Below are positions 14,785-15,516 of a DNA stretch of 15,516 nt, one piece after another. Within the stretch, counting starts at the first letter, position 1, and every line of letters begins with the position of its first letter. Under the pieces are notes generated by a model. That model did no database searches, was not told where the DNA came from, and saw nothing but the letters and a program-made list of their open reading frames with translations. Source of the stretch: Pseudomonadota bacterium. GTDB taxonomy: Bacteria; Pseudomonadota; Alphaproteobacteria; Ferrovibrionales; Ferrovibrionaceae. Location: NCBI GenBank assembly GCA_023434425.1, contig JAEYSS010000114.1, positions 1-15,516 of the forward strand. The letters are read 5' to 3'. A program made the translations under genes and the position numbers.

Positions 14785-15516
14785 ATGGCTCACACTCAGG
14801 CCCACGCCCATGACGGCCACCATCATGACGATCACCACACCCCGACCGGCTTCCGCCGCTGGGTGTATTCGACCAATCACAAGGACATCGGCACGCTCTA
14901 TCTGATCTTTGCCGTGATCGCCGGCCTGATCGGCGGCTTCTTCTCGGTGCTGATGCGCGCCGAACTGATGAGCCCGGGTGACGGCATCCTTGCCGGCAAC
15001 CATCATCTGTTCAACGTGCTGGTCACCGGCCACGGCCTGATCATGATCTTCTTCATGGTCATGCCCGCGATGATCGGCGGCTTCGGCAACTGGTTCGTGC
15101 CGCTGATGATCGGCGCGCCGGACATGGCCTTCCCGCGCATGAACAACATTTCCTTCTGGTTGCTGATCCCCGCCTTCGGCTGTCTGCTGCTCTCCACCAT
15201 GGTGGAAGGCCCGGCCGGCGGTCTCGGCATGGGCGGTGGCTGGACGATCTATCCGCCGCTGTCGTCGGATGTCGGTCATCCCGGTCCGGCCGTGGGCTTT
15301 GCCATCCTGAGCCTGCACATCGCCGGTGCCTCGTCGATTCTCGGCGCCATCAACTTCATCACCACCATCTTCAACATGCGCGCGCCGGCCATGACCCTGC
15401 ACAAGATGCCGCTGTTCGTCTGGTCGGTGCTGATCACGGCCTTCCTGCTGCTGCTGTCGCTGCCGGTACTCGCCGGCGGCATCACCATGCTGCTGACCGA
15501 CCGCTATTTCGGCACC
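14785..15516 (+). CDS. ctaD: Cytochrome c oxidase subunit I (3' part beyond the window)
   Basis: Subunit I carries haem a, haem a3 and CuB, reduces oxygen and pumps protons in the inner membrane. Only the first 244 of roughly 530-560 residues are here. After a histidine-rich N-terminus (eight His in the first 18 residues) comes WVYSTNHKDIGTLYLIF (26-42). His83 in VTGHGLIMIFF is the expected first haem a ligand. Thirty residues later, GAPDMAFPRMNN (110-121) contains Asp113 and Asn120, equivalent to the D-channel entry residues Asp132 and Asn139 of the Rhodobacter enzyme. The haem-copper ligands further on are outside the window. GGGGAG lies four bases before the ATG, and ctaC ends 27 bases upstream. 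Confidence 0.97.
   Translation, partial: MAHTQAHAHDGHHHDDHHTPTGFRRWVYSTNHKDIGTLYLIFAVIAGLIGGFFSVLMRAELMSPGDGILAGNHHLFNVLVTGHGLIMIFFMVMPAMIGGFGNWFVPLMIGAPDMAFPRMNNISFWLLIPAFGCLLLSTMVEGPAGGLGMGGGWTIYPPLSSDVGHPGPAVGFAILSLHIAGASSILGAINFITTIFNMRAPAMTLHKMPLFVWSVLITAFLLLLSLPVLAGGITMLLTDRYFGT

Noticed and set aside
13831..15402. Long His/Asp/Gly-rich minus-strand frame (523 codons) opposite ctaC-ctaD
   Set aside because: It is antisense to two certain oxidase genes. The odd composition follows from the complement of membrane-protein codons.
1..15516. Mobile elements, CRISPR arrays, tRNA or rRNA genes, phage or defence systems
   Set aside because: None seen. The window is almost entirely filled with housekeeping genes of uniform composition, and there is no spacer-repeat pattern, transposase or terminal inverted repeat.

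Overview
This is a high-GC chromosomal window that reads like the core genome of an aerobic alphaproteobacterium. The evidence is the gene content and order: ubiA divergent from rsmE, rsmE followed by a class-II (plant-type) gshA, and tldD close to the aa3 cytochrome c oxidase genes ctaC-ctaD. A Rhodospirillales-like lineage is plausible, but the sequence alone does not fix a genus. I see no phage, transposon, CRISPR, tRNA or rRNA, and coding density is very high.

Layout. (1) 1-4707, quinone region: ubiD (cut by the window's left edge) with an EamA-type exporter just upstream on the minus strand; a plus-strand 2OG-Fe(II)-oxygenase-like gene; a minus-strand Cys-rich (YkgJ-like) gene; then ubiA, minus. 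UbiA and UbiD act consecutively in ubiquinone synthesis. (2) 4748-6959: rsmE (rRNA methyltransferase) and gshA (glutathione synthesis), plus strand, divergent from ubiA. (3) 6940-10198: tldD, cysE and a single-haem c-type cytochrome, all minus, the last tail-to-tail with gshA. CysE feeds cysteine synthesis and GshA consumes cysteine. (4) 10316-13636: one large minus-strand gene coding for a soluble, multi-domain signalling protein. (5) 13867-15516: ctaC and the start of ctaD, plus strand, divergent from the signalling gene.

The most notable object is the 1106-residue signalling protein. It fuses PAS-PAS-HisKA-HATPase, a Pro/Ala-rich linker, a third PAS with the FixL haem signature (His606 and Arg626, exactly 20 residues apart as in FixL), a degenerate GGDEF (AADQF) and a complete-looking EAL domain. 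It therefore looks like an oxygen- or redox-sensing protein with two outputs, histidine phosphorylation and c-di-GMP hydrolysis. It shares a 230-bp divergent promoter region with the terminal oxidase genes. Near the middle of that region is an imperfect match to the RegR/PrrA redox-regulator box. Haem binding, enzymatic outputs and regulation are inferences.

Several starts suggested by the longest open frames use TTG. I chose internal ATG codons for ubiA, the Cys-rich gene, cysE, the cytochrome and the signalling protein, as argued in each entry.
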